A DNA stretch of 64,000 bases, taken from the NCBI GenBank assembly GCA_039621445.1, contig CP154955.1, positions 51,985,384-52,049,383 of the forward strand, written 5' to 3'. The notes beneath the pieces are model-generated. The model was not told the origin of the DNA. It did no database searches and saw nothing but the letters and a program-made list of their open reading frames with translations. This stretch comes from Euglena gracilis. Taxonomy: Eukaryota; Euglenida; Euglenophyceae; Euglenales. Below, piece after piece: positions 12,308 to 22,823 of the stretch. A program made the position numbers and the translations under genes. Each line of letters begins with the position of its first letter. Positions within the stretch are counted from its first letter, which is position 1.

Positions 12308-12440
12308 ATTTGAATGCATTTTTTTGCAGTATTTGCACTTTGTTGCATTTTTTTTGCATTTTTTTGCATTTTTTTTGCATTTTTTGCAATTTTTTGCAAT
12401 TTTTTGCATTTTTTTGCATTTTTTTGCATTGCACATTTTG
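12308..12440. repeat. TTTTTTGCA minisatellite
   Basis: About a dozen units of a 9-12-base T-run plus GCA (TTTTTTGCATTT...). Neighbouring frames translate to FFAFF/KKCKK and are not genes. Confidence 0.85.
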
Positions 12441-12464
12441 AGGTGCCTTGTTGCCAGGCACCTA

Positions 12465-12592
12465 TGCCGACCGCAGCCGACCGCAGCCGACCGCAGCCGA
12501 CCGCGGCCGACCGCGGGTTTCAGGACTGTCATAGGTGGGGTGCCGACCGCAGCCGACCGCAGCCGACCGCAGCCGACCGCAGCCGACCGCGC
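12465..12592 (+). repeat. GCCGACCGCA 10-bp tandem repeats (two arrays)
   Basis: Five or so units of GCCGACCGCA at 12465-12517 and again at 12542-12592, separated by GACTGTCATAGGTGGGG. A third array lies at 13524-13584, also followed by CTGTCATAGGTG. The arrays bracket the T-rich/A-rich foldback region. Confidence 0.9.
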
Positions 12593-12639
12593 AACTTTTT
12601 TTCTAATTGATGTCAATTTTTCAGTGAGAATCATTTTTA

Positions 12640-13480
12640 TTCCAGATGTTGAGATTTTTCTGGCTCATCTGGCTCATGTTGTCATTTTTGGCCACTTTTG
12701 GCCACTTTTGGCCATTTTTGGTCGCTTTTGTCCCTTTTTGGCCTATTTGCCACCATAATTCATCCATTTTGACTTATTTTGACCATTTTTGGCCACTTTT
12801 TGCCCACTTCTTGTAATTTGGGCCATTTTGGGCCATTTTTGACCATTTAAAGCCATTTTCGACCTTTTCTTTTGTTATTTTTGCCCATTTTTTTGGTCTC
12901 TTTTTGGTCCAATTTGACCATTTTAAGCATTTTGCGCCAGTTTGTTGCCAAAAGTGAACAAAAGCTGCTAAAGTGAGTAAATTGGCCAAAAGCAAGGCTC
13001 ATTTTGGGCCATTTTTGGGCATTGTTTTTGTTATTTTTGCCTGCTTTTGGAACTTTTGGCCATTTTAACCATGTTTTGCCACTTTAAGGCCATTTAAGGC
13101 CAAGTCAAGTTTGACTGCTCTTGATGTCAAAAGCAACAAAAAGATGTTTAAAGTGGCCTGAAAGTGGCCAGAAGTGGGTAAAAATGGCCAAAAGCAGAGA
13201 AAAGTTGTCAAAAGTGGGTTAAAGAGGCCAAAAGTGGTCAAAAGAGGTTAAAGCAAAGCAAAAGCTGGCCAAAAGCAACCAAAACACAGCAAAAAGTGGG
13301 CAAAAGCAACAAAAGTGACCAAAAGAAACAAAAGGCAGGAAATAATGGGCAAAGGCAGCAAAAGTCGACCAAAAGTCGGCAACAGTGGCCAAAGGCAGTC
13401 CAAAAGCATCAAAAAATGGCCAAAAGCAGCGAAAAGTGGCCAAAAGTCGGCAACAGTGGATTGTGTGATTGTGATATATG
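12640..13480. repeat. Foldback region: TTTTGGCC side, then GGCCAAAA side
   Basis: The left half is built of TTTTGGCCA units (12680-12860) and the right half of the complementary TGGCCAAAAG units (13140-13450), switching near 12950-13100. The strand asymmetry makes a long imperfect inverted repeat of about 800 bases. No coding signal. Confidence 0.7.
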
Positions 13481-13523
13481 CTCGTTTTTTGTTGGCCTGC
13501 CCCCCACCTACAGCCAACTACCT

Positions 13524-13584
13524 TGCCGACCGCTGCCGACCGCAGCCGACCGCAACCGACCGCAGCCGACCGCAGCCGACCGCG
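13524..13584 (+). repeat. GCCGACCGCA tandem repeat, third array
   Basis: About six units with single-base variants (CGCT, CGCA, CAACC). Followed at 13602 by the same CTGTCATAGGTG that follows the first array. Confidence 0.9.
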
Positions 13585-13628
13585 GGCTAAAATTTGGAAT
13601 CTGTCATAGGTGCTTGCTTGTTGGATCC

Positions 13629-13948
13629 AGGCTTGTGCTTAGTCGGGTGCCTACCCCACGGGGGGGGGGGGGGGGTGCTAGGGGCAGGCACCCCATAGCA
13701 CCCGATCCGACCCCCCCCCGGGGGGGGGGGTAGGGTTTTGGGGGGTGCCTGCCCCTAGCAGGCACCCCCCTCCGACCCCGGCGCCGAAGGCGCCGGGGGC
13801 CCGGAAAAGGCCATTTTCAATGAAAATTTTCTGGGTCCGGCCCGGACCCCGACCCCCCCCCGGGGGGGGGGGTGTGCCTGCTAGGGGCAGGCACCCTATA
13901 GCACCCACCACCCCCCCTCCCCCCCCCCGGTTGGTAAGCACAAGCATG
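13629..13948. mobile_element. Foldback element, GGCTTGTGCTTA family (copy 1), 9-bp TSD
   Basis: The ends are AGGCTTGTGCTTA and TAAGCACAAGCAT (inverted), flanked by the 9-base direct repeat GTTGGATCC (13620-13628 and 13949-13957). Inside are paired TGCCTGCCCCTAGCAGGCA hairpins, C/G runs and a central CGGCGCCGAAGGCGCCG hairpin. The right flank leads within 10 bases to the acceptor AG of the first ankyrin exon. A 9-bp duplication suggests a Mutator-like parent. Confidence 0.75.
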
Positions 13949-13967
13949 GTTGGATCCCCCCCCCCAG

Positions 13968-14116
13968 ATGGGTGTCGCTCGGGCTGCCGTCGATGAGGGC
14001 GTCGCCACCCTACTGTTCACGGCCGCCCAGGACGGCTTATTGGATGTCGTGCAGTATGCAGTGGAGAGTGGGGCCGCGGTAACCCGGCGGAACGCCGAGG
14101 GAAAGGCCAGGCGGCG
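13968..14116 (+). CDS. Ankyrin exon 1 (possible start ATG)
   Basis: After CCCCCAG the frame begins ATGGGTGTCGCTCGG and encodes one ankyrin repeat: TLLFTAAQDGLLDVVQYAVE, then SGAAVTRRNAEGK. The donor is either GTGAAA at 14117 (phase 2) or GTAACC at 14079 (phase 0). The ATG could be the start codon or an internal methionine. The exon lies directly downstream of the 9-bp-TSD foldback element. Confidence 0.7.
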
Positions 14117-14191
14117 GTGAAAAGATGGATCGATGGGTGGTGAAGGAAATAAATGTTTGTGTTTCATAATATAATTTATGTGACAGTGTAA

Positions 14192-14197
14192 TGATAC

Positions 14198-14269
<72 letters not shown>

Positions 14270-14313
14270 AATGACAACAACAACAACAACAATAACAACA
14301 ACAACAACAACAA
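14192..14313. repeat. (GAT)n then (CAA)n trinucleotide repeats
   Basis: About 25 GAT units (14196-14268) are followed by CAA units (14275-14313). They lie in the intron after ankyrin exon 1. Confidence 0.95.
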
Positions 14314-14527
14314 AAATGATGTTGATGACGGTAATGAAATATAATATCTGATTTTGTGTTTATGTATATGTACATGTATGTATGTGGCCATACATCTGTG
14401 TCTGTGCACAGATGAATGATCGTGTGTGCACATATCTAACACCGCACCCAATGGACACCTCGCTCGCATGCATACACATCTGCCCTCCCCCGCCTCATCC
14501 CACCGCCTGGGCGGGACGGCCCTACAG

Positions 14528-14636
14528 GTGGCCACCCAGCACGGCCACTGGGCGGTGGTGGGCTACCTGGCGAGCCGGGGCCCCGAGGGGCAGGAGCTGG
14601 CGGCGCTGCTCCTCCTCGCCGCGGAGCACGGCCCGG
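14528..14636 (+). CDS. Ankyrin exon 2
   Basis: The frame reads GGTALQVATQHGHWAVVGYL then LAALLLLAAEHGP, one ankyrin repeat plus helix. The only AG upstream is the one inside CTACAG at 14526-14527, which would cut off GGTALQ. If GGTALQ is coding, the acceptor is not a usual AG. The donor GTTTTT at 14637 is weak. Confidence 0.65.
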
Positions 14637-14879
14637 GTTTTTTGCGCAATTTTTCAAAATGGATTTGTCAATTATTTGAGGTTTGGGTTTTTTGTGTTTC
14701 TTTTTTTGATGTCAGAGACAGATGGCAGGGTGTTTACAGTAAACCAGGTTTTGAATAGTTCTGGGAAGGTGAGAAATTGTAAAGGGTTCAAGTCAGGTGA
14801 GAGCTATTTACAACACAACGTGATGCTGTCGTCGCCGCTATTTACCTTGCGCGGTTTTTCACTGTAAAACCAAAAACGT

Positions 14880-16300
14880 GGGTAGGACACAGAGGCAGGG
14901 TTATGGGAAGCAAGTTTTTGGTACGTTTTGGTGCTGATTTTTGGCTCAAAAATAGTTTTTCCAGTCCGGGATGCCAAAAAACATCGTTTCGGCAAAAAAA
15001 ATTTGATTTTTCGATTTTTTTTTTTGACCCAGAAATGACCCAACACCCTTGGGTTTCGGGCCAAAAACGGGGCACCGGGGGGTCGAAGAAAACGCTCATT
15101 TTCAGCTCAAAAACAGGTCCCAAAGGCCCAAAAGCATGGTTTCACACAATTTTTTTTGCTTTTTCTTTGACTTTTTTGACCCGTTTTTAACCCAGAGTCA
15201 ATGGGCTTTGGGCCAAAAACGGGGCGCTGGCAGGTCGAAAAACGCTCATTTTCGGCACAAAAACAGTTTTTCCGGGTCCGGGAGGCCACAAAACATGGTT
15301 CCGGGTAAAAAAAAAGTTTCGATTTTTTTTCGACTTTTTGACCCCAAAATGACCGAAAATGGCTAAGTCAAAACACCAAAACTGTACAAAATGGCGAAAA
15401 TCGACCGAAAAATGGCCGTAACTCGGGCCAGGCGGGGAGTGCAGGGAAATCAAAATACCCTTAGGTAGGGCATTTTAAGGGCTTCAATTTAGGTATCTGG
15501 ACATTTCCTTTGATTCCCCACCATTTTTGAGCAATTTTAGAAATATCGATTTTTTTTTTTACCCAAAACAGGGCCGAAAATGGCCAAGTCGCAAGCCTGC
15601 CACACTGTTTTGAGCCGTAAATCAGCCATATTTCGGGCTAGGCGGGGAGTAGCGGGGAAATCAAACTACCATTAGGTTGGGCTCCAAGGGCTTCAATTTA
15701 GGTCTCCGGACATTTCCTTTGAGTTTGCTTCATTTTCGAGATATTTTGGAAACATCGATTTTTTTGACCCCGAAAACAGCCCAAAATGGCTCCAGAAATG
15801 GGCCAAAATTGGCTGAAAGATGGCCTTATCTCAGGCTACACAAAGAGTTGGGTTGAAAGTAAGCTATAATTGGAAAGGCATTCCAAGGGCTTCATTTTTG
15901 CTCTCCAGACATTTTCTTTGATTTTGCATCATTGTCGAGATATTTTGGAAACCCCGATTTTTTTGGCCCAAAAACGACCCCCCCAAAAACGCCCAAAAAT
16001 GGCCGTTTTGGGCCACAAAAGAGCGCCGGAACATGGGCCAGGCAGCCAAAACGGCGAACGGGGGGTGATAGAGGGCCTCTGGGGATGCATTTCATCAGAC
16101 CGACATTTCTGATAATGTCCGTTTTCTAAAGATATTTTCGAAAAATCAATTTTTTGACCGATTTTTGGACCCCGGCGAAATGGCAGAGTCAGAAGAGGGG
16201 GGGGGGGCAATCCCACCCAGTTTGGACCCCTTCGCGGGTGAGTAACTCGGGCCTGGCGGGGAGTTAGGGGTCAAACGGAGGTGATTTGGAAACTCGAAAT
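14880..16300 (+). repeat. Diverged tandem satellite-like block
   Basis: From 14930 to 15345 a unit of about 130-150 bases recurs (TTTGGGCCAAAAACGGGGC, AACGCTCATTTTC). From 15420 to 16270 a unit of about 200 bases recurs four or five times (GGCGGGGAGT, CAAGGGCTTCA, CTGGACATTTCC, GAGATATTTTGGAAA). It lies within an intron of the main locus. Confidence 0.75.
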
Positions 16301-16716
16301 CCAGTCGCTCGCGACTGAAAAGAAAATACGGGAACCGGGCCAGGATCATGGTGATAATCCACCGGTTCCCGAGGTGGCCCCGACCTGGGGGGGAAGGGCG
16401 GGGTTCGACCCCCCCCCTTTTGCCCAGGGGTAAGCTTTGCTCTTACCCAAAGAAGATAAAGGGATAAGAGCTCAGCGACCCCCCCCACCTATAACCCCCC
16501 CACCTGTAACCCAACCACCAAACCGAAACCTATAACCCCCCCCCCTCCTCGGGTCGACCACCAAACCGGATCCCCGGGGGTTATAGGTGGGGGGTTTACA
16601 CCCCCCCAGCCCACAAGGCGCACCTCACTGCATGCAGCATCACTGTTTCACCCCCCAGTCTGCCTCCAAAGTGGACACACAGGGGCTCCTAACCCTGCCT
16701 GCCCATGCATCGAAAG

Positions 16717-16818
16717 GGGCCCGGAGTGCGGCCACCCCGACACAGTGCGGTACCTGCTGGAGGCCGGCGCCGCACCGGATATGCGGGACGGCAACGACAC
16801 CACCGCGCTGGGCCCAGG
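16717..16818 (+). CDS. Ankyrin exon 3
   Basis: Following CGAAAG, the frame gives GHPDTVRYLLEAGAAPDMRD, a classic ankyrin helix pair and finger. The donor GTGGCT at 16819 leaves phase 2, the same phase as exon start. Third codon positions are almost all G/C. Confidence 0.75.
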
Positions 16819-17284
16819 GTGGCTCTGCATGGATGAATGGAAGCTGTGAAGCTGCCCCTTTCCCGCACGTCCTCCCCCAGGCCAAATCTCCAAATAGCCT
16901 CTCCCCAGTTAAAAATAATGAGGCAGAAAACGTCAGTGAGCCCACGACAGCACGTGGTTTTTACTGGGGAAAATTTTGTTAATTTGTGTCATGCCCAAAA
17001 TCAGCTATTTAAGTGGAGCCCATCGATTCCATGTGCAAGTTTCTTTGGACATGTCATCCACCCAAAGAGTACCATTTTCAGTGTTTTCCATACGTTGCAT
17101 TTTGCACCATTTCTGAGTGTGCTGCCATTTGCACCGATGTGAAATCAGCAAATGAAAATAGGACATGTACCCTTTTCCCCCAAAAATCATCACAAAGGGT
17201 GTCTCAAACAACAACTGGTGTATTTGGGCCGCTGTTTTTGCTCCACCTTTCAGGGGGAGGGGGCAAAGTTCGGAGCCCCAGCAG

Positions 17285-17461
17285 GGAGCCCTGGCGGAGC
17301 ATTGCAGCCCGGCACGGCCACGGGGAGGTGGTGGCGCTGCTGCTGGCGGCTGGGGCCAGCGTGCGCGCGACCAACCGGGACGGGGAGACCGCCCTGTACG
17401 CCGCGGCGGAGCGCGGCCACGCGCGGGCTGTGTGGCTGCTGCTGGCCGCGAGGGCCACGCC
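17285..17461 (+). CDS. Ankyrin exon 4 (nearly two repeats)
   Basis: The acceptor CAGCAG at 17284 and donor GTGACC at 17462 are canonical, with phase 2 on both sides. It encodes HGHGEVVALLLAAGASVRAT, then NRDGETALYAAAERGHARAV and a final WLLLAARA. This is the clearest ankyrin exon in the window and one of the longest. Confidence 0.85.
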
Positions 17462-18131
17462 GTGACCAAACGGCTGCCCCCCCCCTGTCTCATTTTTCAT
17501 TCAGGTCCGTACCAGCTGGCTTGTCTTGTTGGAAAGTCCACTGACAGGCCCAGGAGGTTGAATTGCTGATTCGTGGGATGAAGATTTTCTGGGCGGTAGT
17601 GGTTTTTTTTTGCTTCTGAGACGCACGACCTTTTCTTTTTGCCAACGTGGATCGTTTTCCAGAACTCAAAGTAGAAAAGAAAGCAGATGGGTGTTCTTCT
17701 TCCCGCCTGGATTGGGGGCTCTGGATTTTTCTAGATTTACCACAAAGACATACCAAATTTCAGGACTTCAGGACGCATGATTCTGGGATTTCTGGCATAT
17801 GTGTCGTGTTTTTCTTTGCAGAAAAAGAACCAGAAATGCATTTTTGATCAGCTTTGGGGATATTACCTGGCACTTTTGTGCCGGATCGGAATGTCTGGTC
17901 CCAGAGAATTGGCCGCTGGTGGGTGGGCACTCCCTCTTGGACAGTGCAGAGAGAGGGTTCGACCGATCCTGACCTCCATCAAACCCCTGCCCAACGCACT
18001 GTGTGATTCATAAGAATATGGAGTGGTTGGGATCCTTGTTTTTTTTCACAGAGTTTTAACAGCCCCTCCCCCCCCCCCTGGAGGAGTTGCCAGCCCCATG
18101 AGGTTGTCCCTTTGGCCCCGTATTCGCTGAC

Positions 18132-18411
18132 GTGTCATGTTTGAAACTCCTCCACAGCCCCCCCCCCCTACCCCCTCCCCTCAATTGGCGCATACTTTCC
18201 TCCGTTTGTCCAACTCACACCGTGTTGTTGACACCCCCGTATCAACGGCACTGTTCTGAACACTACTTAGCGTTCTTCATTGAAGAACAGTGCTTTCGGG
18301 GAAAAGGCGTGTCGCTGGCACCCTCCTGTGGCACGCCACATTCCTGGAACATTGCCATGTCATGGATGGGGTGGGCGCGTACTTCTTCTTCTTCTTCAGC
18401 CTTCCTGGGGG
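18132..18411. other. Intron sequence, C runs
   Basis: Nothing gene-like; C runs and a stem around 18255-18300 (TGTTCTGAACACT... and GAAGAACAGTG). Confidence 0.4.
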
Positions 18412-18722
18412 CAGGGCTGTCCATAAGGGACGGGCAGTTATTTTTTTCTTCAAGGGCCACCCCTTGAGCACCGCCCTTAGGCCTAAGGGTCGGCCAACGG
18501 CCGATCTGGGGATCGAACAGGGTCGAAAATCAAAAAAAATAATCAGAAAAAAGCATTTTCCTGACGTTTTGGGTGGATGGGCGATGGCGTAAGGATGCCG
18601 GAAATCACCCCCCCCCAAAGTCAGCCCGTTTTGTCAAAACACAGCATTTCTGGGCCATTTTTCCGATGCGTTTTTTTTTTATTGAACGTGCCGGGACGGG
18701 AAGTTTCTTTTCCATCGAGGAA
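18412..18722 (+). mobile_element. GGCGGTCCTTAAGG-family element (copy 3)
   Basis: Diverged ends (GGCTGTCCATAAGGGACGGG) but the same interior order as the 2.2-kb copy: CAAGGGCCACC, GGCCAACGGCCGATC, GGGATCGAACAGGGTC, GGTGGATGGGCGATGG, GGATGCCGGAAATCA. It lies in the intron before ankyrin exon 5. Confidence 0.6.
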
Positions 18723-18796
18723 GGGGTATGCATTGCGCATTTTGCCAAAATGGCCCCCATCGCGGCCGCGGCGTGCCACCGTCGCCGGTGGGCCAG

Positions 18797-18898
18797 GCGG
18801 CGGCCAACGGGCGCCCACCGCTGTACGCCGCGGCGTGGAACGGCCACGCGGTGGCGGCGGAGCTGCTGCTGGCCGCCAAGGCCGCGCCGCTGCCCCGG
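18797..18898 (+). CDS. Ankyrin exon 5
   Basis: Acceptor GGCCAG, donor GTGGGG, phase 0 on both sides, exactly 34 codons. It encodes NGRPPLYAAAWNGHAVAAEL then LLAAKAAPLP. A 34-codon symmetrical exon is close to one 33-residue ankyrin unit, so it could be duplicated or skipped without a frame change. Confidence 0.8.
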
Positions 18899-19049
18899 GT
18901 GGGGGCTCTCGGCCGGGGAGGGTCTCGACACGGAAGGTCCAAATGCCTCGAAAAAGGCGGTGTTAACGTATGCAAACACCCAAATTGATCGCCAAAAAAA
19001 TGTCAATTCCAGCCAATGGTTTTGCATCCGCCCATCCATCCACACCAGG

Positions 19050-19310
19050 AGTTTTTTAGTCGTGGACCCCGGGGGGGGGGGTAGGGAGGGTGGGTTCGGC
19101 TGAGCCCCCCCCCCCTCGCTGAGCTCCCCCGGAGGGGGGTGGGATATGCTTTTCGGCGCCTTTGGCGCCGAAAAAGTGCTATTTTTTGCACTTTTCGCGA
19201 TTTTCGGCCATTTTTTTGTTGGACCCCCGGGACCCCCCGGCCCCCCCCCAGGGGGTGGGTGGGTGGGGGGACCCCCCCTCCCCCCCGGTTTTCAAAAAAC
19301 CCCTGATCCA
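19050..19310. mobile_element. C/G-run foldback element with GGCGCC hairpin
   Basis: GGAGTTTTTTAGTCG at the left and a diverged inverted match TTTTCAAAAAACCCCT at the right enclose alternating G and C runs and a central CGGCGCCTTTGGCGCCG hairpin at 19155. Its layout parallels the 13.6-, 39.2- and 40.9-kb elements. No clear target duplication is visible. Confidence 0.45.
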
Positions 19311-19311
19311 T

Positions 19312-19470
19312 ACGTATGCGCCGCTCAAAGATCCACGCATTGAAGTTCTGGGTGCCTTAAATTTGAAAAAGAATGGTTGTTCCAAAAGAAAGAAAGCGTT
19401 TGTGTGCGAGAGCCATCTGTCCAAAGACAAATGGCTGACTCAGACGTTCAAGAGTAATCCAGGGATGTCT
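19312..19470 (+). pseudogene. THAP-zinc-finger-like fragment
   Basis: The frame reads PLKDPRIEVLGALNLKKNG then KKAFVCESHLSKDKWL. This resembles the second half of THAP DNA-binding domains (a charged helix, then a VC-x2-H metal site followed by an acidic/aromatic tail). The first Cys pair is not visible. It is probably a relic of a THAP-bearing transposon within the intron. Confidence 0.3.
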
Positions 19471-20264
19471 TTGCCGTTCTCTCGTGGCCATCTTGCTCCT
19501 TCGTCATGCCCATGCAGGGTGTGACGTAAAGTGTCCTCGTTTCAGGTGGGGGTCAGGGTCGGGGTCAGTTTTAAAGGTTAGACCTGGGGGGTCTGCCAGA
19601 CCCCACCCCAGGGGGTACCCCCCGCCAGAGGCAGGGTTTTCTTTTTCAGCACAAAGCGCCGAAAAAAATAATTGTTAATAATTGAATTAATTAAATTAAA
19701 TTTATTAAATTGAAAATTAAAAAAATTAAGAAAAATTATTTGACCAAAAATTGAGCCCAAAAAAGTATGGACCCCCCCTGCCCCTGGGGGGGGTACGTGG
19801 GGAAAAAAGGTGTGTCACCAGTCGTAAGAAAATAACCTGGGGGTGCACCCCTTGACCAGTGGGGGGGGGGGATCCAGACCCACCATCGGGGGGGGGGGTC
19901 CGGACTGACCGAGGGTACCGTTACCCAATGAAAAGGTCCTAAATGAATTTTTCTTTCAGTATTTTGCACCACAAATTTTGGCATTTCTGGTGAAGTTTTT
20001 TTCAAAATTGTCTCTAAAGTGCCCTAAATTGCATTTATGGCAAATTGGGGGGGCTTGAAGGAATTTTTCTTTTTGCAGTGCTGGGTCGACCCACGCCCCC
20101 CCACCTCCTTGGTGGGGGGGGAGGACAGCCACCCCCACCAGAGATCTTATTTGACATTTGATATTGTTTCGATTTGTTGCACCAACCGTTTTTTTTTGCC
20201 AAAATCTTCTGTTTTTGACGGAGATTGATAATTTTTTCCCCAATTTCCTGGATTTTCTTCACAG

Positions 20265-20303
20265 GTGTGCAGCAAAAGAGAGAGCAGCTGAAGTCCCAGG
20301 AGG
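20265..20303 (+). CDS. Candidate 39-nt exon
   Basis: It has a very good acceptor (GATTTTCTTCACAG) and a good donor (GTATGT). Two frames are open: VQQKREQLKSQE (phase 1-1) or CAAKERAAEVPG (phase 2-2). It lies between ankyrin exons 5 and 6. The splice sites are better than the coding evidence. Confidence 0.35.
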
Positions 20304-21283
20304 GTATGTATTATTTGGCAGGGGGATTTCCAACAATGGTGGAATGAAGCAGCTATTCATCTTTTCCGAAATTTTCGGGCAAAGAAAGAAAACATTCAAA
20401 ATGCATAAATATCCGGCAATTTTTTTGAAGAGGGAATGTGACAATAATGGAACAGATACAAACCTGTTGTGAACCCCATTATTCAACAAATAGAGCATGC
20501 AATAACAATAAAGGCAATAAAGTTTGTTGTTTGGTACGACACAGAAGGGGCAAAAAAAGTTCCATCAACTGTTCCAGCGGTGAATAACGCTGTAGGGGGC
20601 AGGGGCAAAAAATGGCAGCAGCCCATTGATTTCGTAGGGGCTATTTGATTTTATTGTTTACAGTTTGATTTGGGGGAATTCATTTGGAACATCTAAAACA
20701 ATATTGTTTTGCTGCTCTCCAGCTGAGCAAAGCAGAAATGAATAATGTGTATTGGCATTACCACACCCAAATAATATTCCTTCGAATGATATGCCTACAT
20801 CCAACAGTTCCAATAATATTCCCAAATACCGGGGGGGGGGGATTTTGAAGCTAGATAAAATTAGACCCGACAAAATTGGAAGCCGAAAAAATTGGTGCCA
20901 AACCTGAAAACGGCCCGGAAAAAATTGGCAGATTTTGTATGCAAGATGACTGGAAAAAGGGTGATTTTCAAAATTTTCAGGCAGGATTTTCAAAAAAGGC
21001 CCGGAAAAATTTGGCAGGATTTCTGTACGCCAATTTTTTCCCAATCAATTTTTTCGGCATCCAATCCCCCCCCCCGGTAGTGCGTCTTCCCGTCCAACCC
21101 AGACAAAGGGGGTTTTCAGCAGAGGTAAATACCCCTCACCCAGAAATAGGTTGGCCCTACAACCCTACAAGAGCACGGTCACCCTTCCGGGTCTAGGGCA
21201 CCCGCCGACCTGGCACCCGCCGACCTGTCATCCTAGCAGTTTTGTCAGGGTGCCAGTTCTTGCCCAATTAAAACCCCCCCAAA

Positions 21284-21362
21284 TATAAAGCCCCCCCCTC
21301 GGCTTTATGTTTGGACAGGATTTCAAGACCTCAGGGGGGGGCTTTATATTTGGGGGGGGGGA
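21284..21362. repeat. C-run/G-run inverted repeat
   Basis: CCCCCCAAATATAAAGCCCC is matched in inverted form by GGGGCTTTATATTTGGGG 35 bases later. Similar 'G-run + TTATTTGGGG' sequences occur at 39.66, 46.91, 58.38 and 60.54 kb, so it is a recurrent family. Confidence 0.6.
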
Positions 21363-21598
21363 TCAGATGACAGTTTCCTGGGGGTGGGTAGGTCTGCATT
21401 TAGAATGTGATGCCTCCCTCCGGTTCTCTCCTCACTTCAAAGATTCAGCAAGCCCGTTTTGTTGACCACGGAGAGGCACGGCAATGGTCTCTACCGCATC
21501 CAATCCAATCCCAAAGCCGAACATTTTTTGCATTTTGTGCATGCTTTTTTTGAGCCATTTTGGGTGCCCTTCTTTTCCGTGAACATTTTTTATGTGTG

Positions 21599-21875
21599 TT
21601 TCTATATTTTTATATATGTATATTATACATATATAAATTCTATGTTTAATTTATTTCTATTCTATTATATTTTTATATATGTATATTATACATATATATA
21701 TTCTATGTTTAATTTATTTCTATTATATTATATTTTTATATATATATATTATACATATATATTCTATGTTTAATTTATTTCTATTATATTATATTTTTAT
21801 ATATGTATATTATATTCATATATATGTATATTATATACATTTATATAAAATATATATATATATATATATATTATA
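21599..21875. repeat. AT-rich tandem repeat, about 60-70-base unit
   Basis: Four copies of a unit containing TCTATGTTTAATTTATTTCT and TATATTTTTATATATG, ending in a TA tract (21850-21870). It lies about 130 bases before ankyrin exon 6. Confidence 0.9.
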
Positions 21876-22004
21876 TTTTTCCCGCTTTCTGGCATTTTGA
21901 TTTTTTTCCTGGTTTTGTGTCCCTGGTGCTCTTAATTTTTGCTGGCATTTTGTTGGGTTTTGTGGCTTTTTTTTGCTGCGGGTTTTTGCTGGTTGCGCGG
22001 GCAG

Positions 22005-22145
22005 CGGCGCGCGGGCCCGGCGGAGGTGGACCAGGCGGACCGGGAGCGCCGCACGCCGCTGTACGTGGCCGCCCTCCACGGCCACCCGGCAGTGGTGACG
22101 CTGCTGATCCGGGCGTCGGCCACGCTTGAGGCACCCCGCCAGGCT
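22005..22145 (+). CDS. Ankyrin exon 6
   Basis: After GGGCAG the frame gives PAEVDQADRERRTPLYVAAL then HGHPAVVTLLIRASATLE. Phase 0 in; a GT at 22146 gives phase 0 out (47 codons). The 5' part (CGGCGGAGGTGGACC) is shared with ankyrin exon 8, evidence of exon duplication. Confidence 0.8.
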
Positions 22146-22406
22146 GTTTTTTTCGAGCCAGCCCCGAGGGGGGGGGGGGCAGGCGGCAGCTGGGCCCTGG
22201 GCTAGTCTGGGGGCGTGAGGCATCCCAAGGACACCGCAGAGTTGCTCAGAAACGAACCGAGTTCCAAAAACAGGTTCAGTGAGCAAACGAATAATGTGTG
22301 GTAAGTTGCAGTAAGTTGTAATAAGTTTGTATTAAGATGAAATAAGTTGTAATATGTAACACATTGTATTACCCCCCCCCCTAGTCGTACGACCACCCCT
22401 CATTTA

Positions 22407-22622
22407 CGACCACCCCCCGGTCACAGGTTGCAGGTCATGGGGGTGTTATGACCACCCCCCCCCCCCCGGTCACAGGTTGCAGGTTATGGGGGTGTTATGG
22501 CCACCCCCCCCCCGGTCACAGGTTGCAGGTCATGGGGGTGTTATGGCCACCCCCCCCCCGGTCACAGGTTGCAGGTCATGGGGGTGTTATGACCACCCCC
22601 CCCCCGGTCACAGGTTGCAGGA
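22407..22622 (+). repeat. 47-bp minisatellite, about five units
   Basis: The unit is GACCACCC(C)n GGTCACAGGTTGCAGGTCATGGGGGTGTTATG, about 47 bases with C-run length varying. The last unit is partial. It lies 90 bases upstream of ankyrin exon 7. Confidence 0.95.
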
Positions 22623-22712
22623 CCCCGGTCACACGTGATAGCTGTGATAAAATCCCAGGCCATCGTGTGTTGGTTCCCCCCTCCTGGGCCAGACAGCTTA
22701 AAACGTCCTGAG

Positions 22713-22823
22713 GCCAACGCCAACGGCTACACGCCGCTGTACATCGCCTCCATCCGGGGCCAGGTCGAGGTCGCCCGGCTGCTGCTGGCGGCGCGGGGCA
22801 GGCCGCTGCCACCTGCCACTGAG
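22713..22823 (+). CDS. Ankyrin exon 7
   Basis: Acceptor CCTGAG and donor GTCCGG, phase 0 both sides, 37 codons. It encodes NGYTPLYIASIRGQVEVARL then LLAARGRPLP. The sequence closely parallels exon 5 (same NG-x-PLY start and same A-x-PLP end). Confidence 0.8.

Noticed and set aside
12093-12758. 221-codon plus open frame rich in Phe and His
   Set aside because: It comes from the TTTTTTGCA minisatellite and the GCCGACCGCA arrays.
18500-18525. tRNA-like GTTCGATCC motif taken as a possible tRNA gene
   Set aside because: No acceptor stem, anticodon arm or matching D arm could be folded around it in any copy; only the B-box-like motif is conserved.
22407-22622. Regular repeats with spacers, CRISPR-like at first sight
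   Set aside because: The 47-base units are directly adjacent tandem copies with only C-run length changes and no unique spacers: a minisatellite in a eukaryotic intron.
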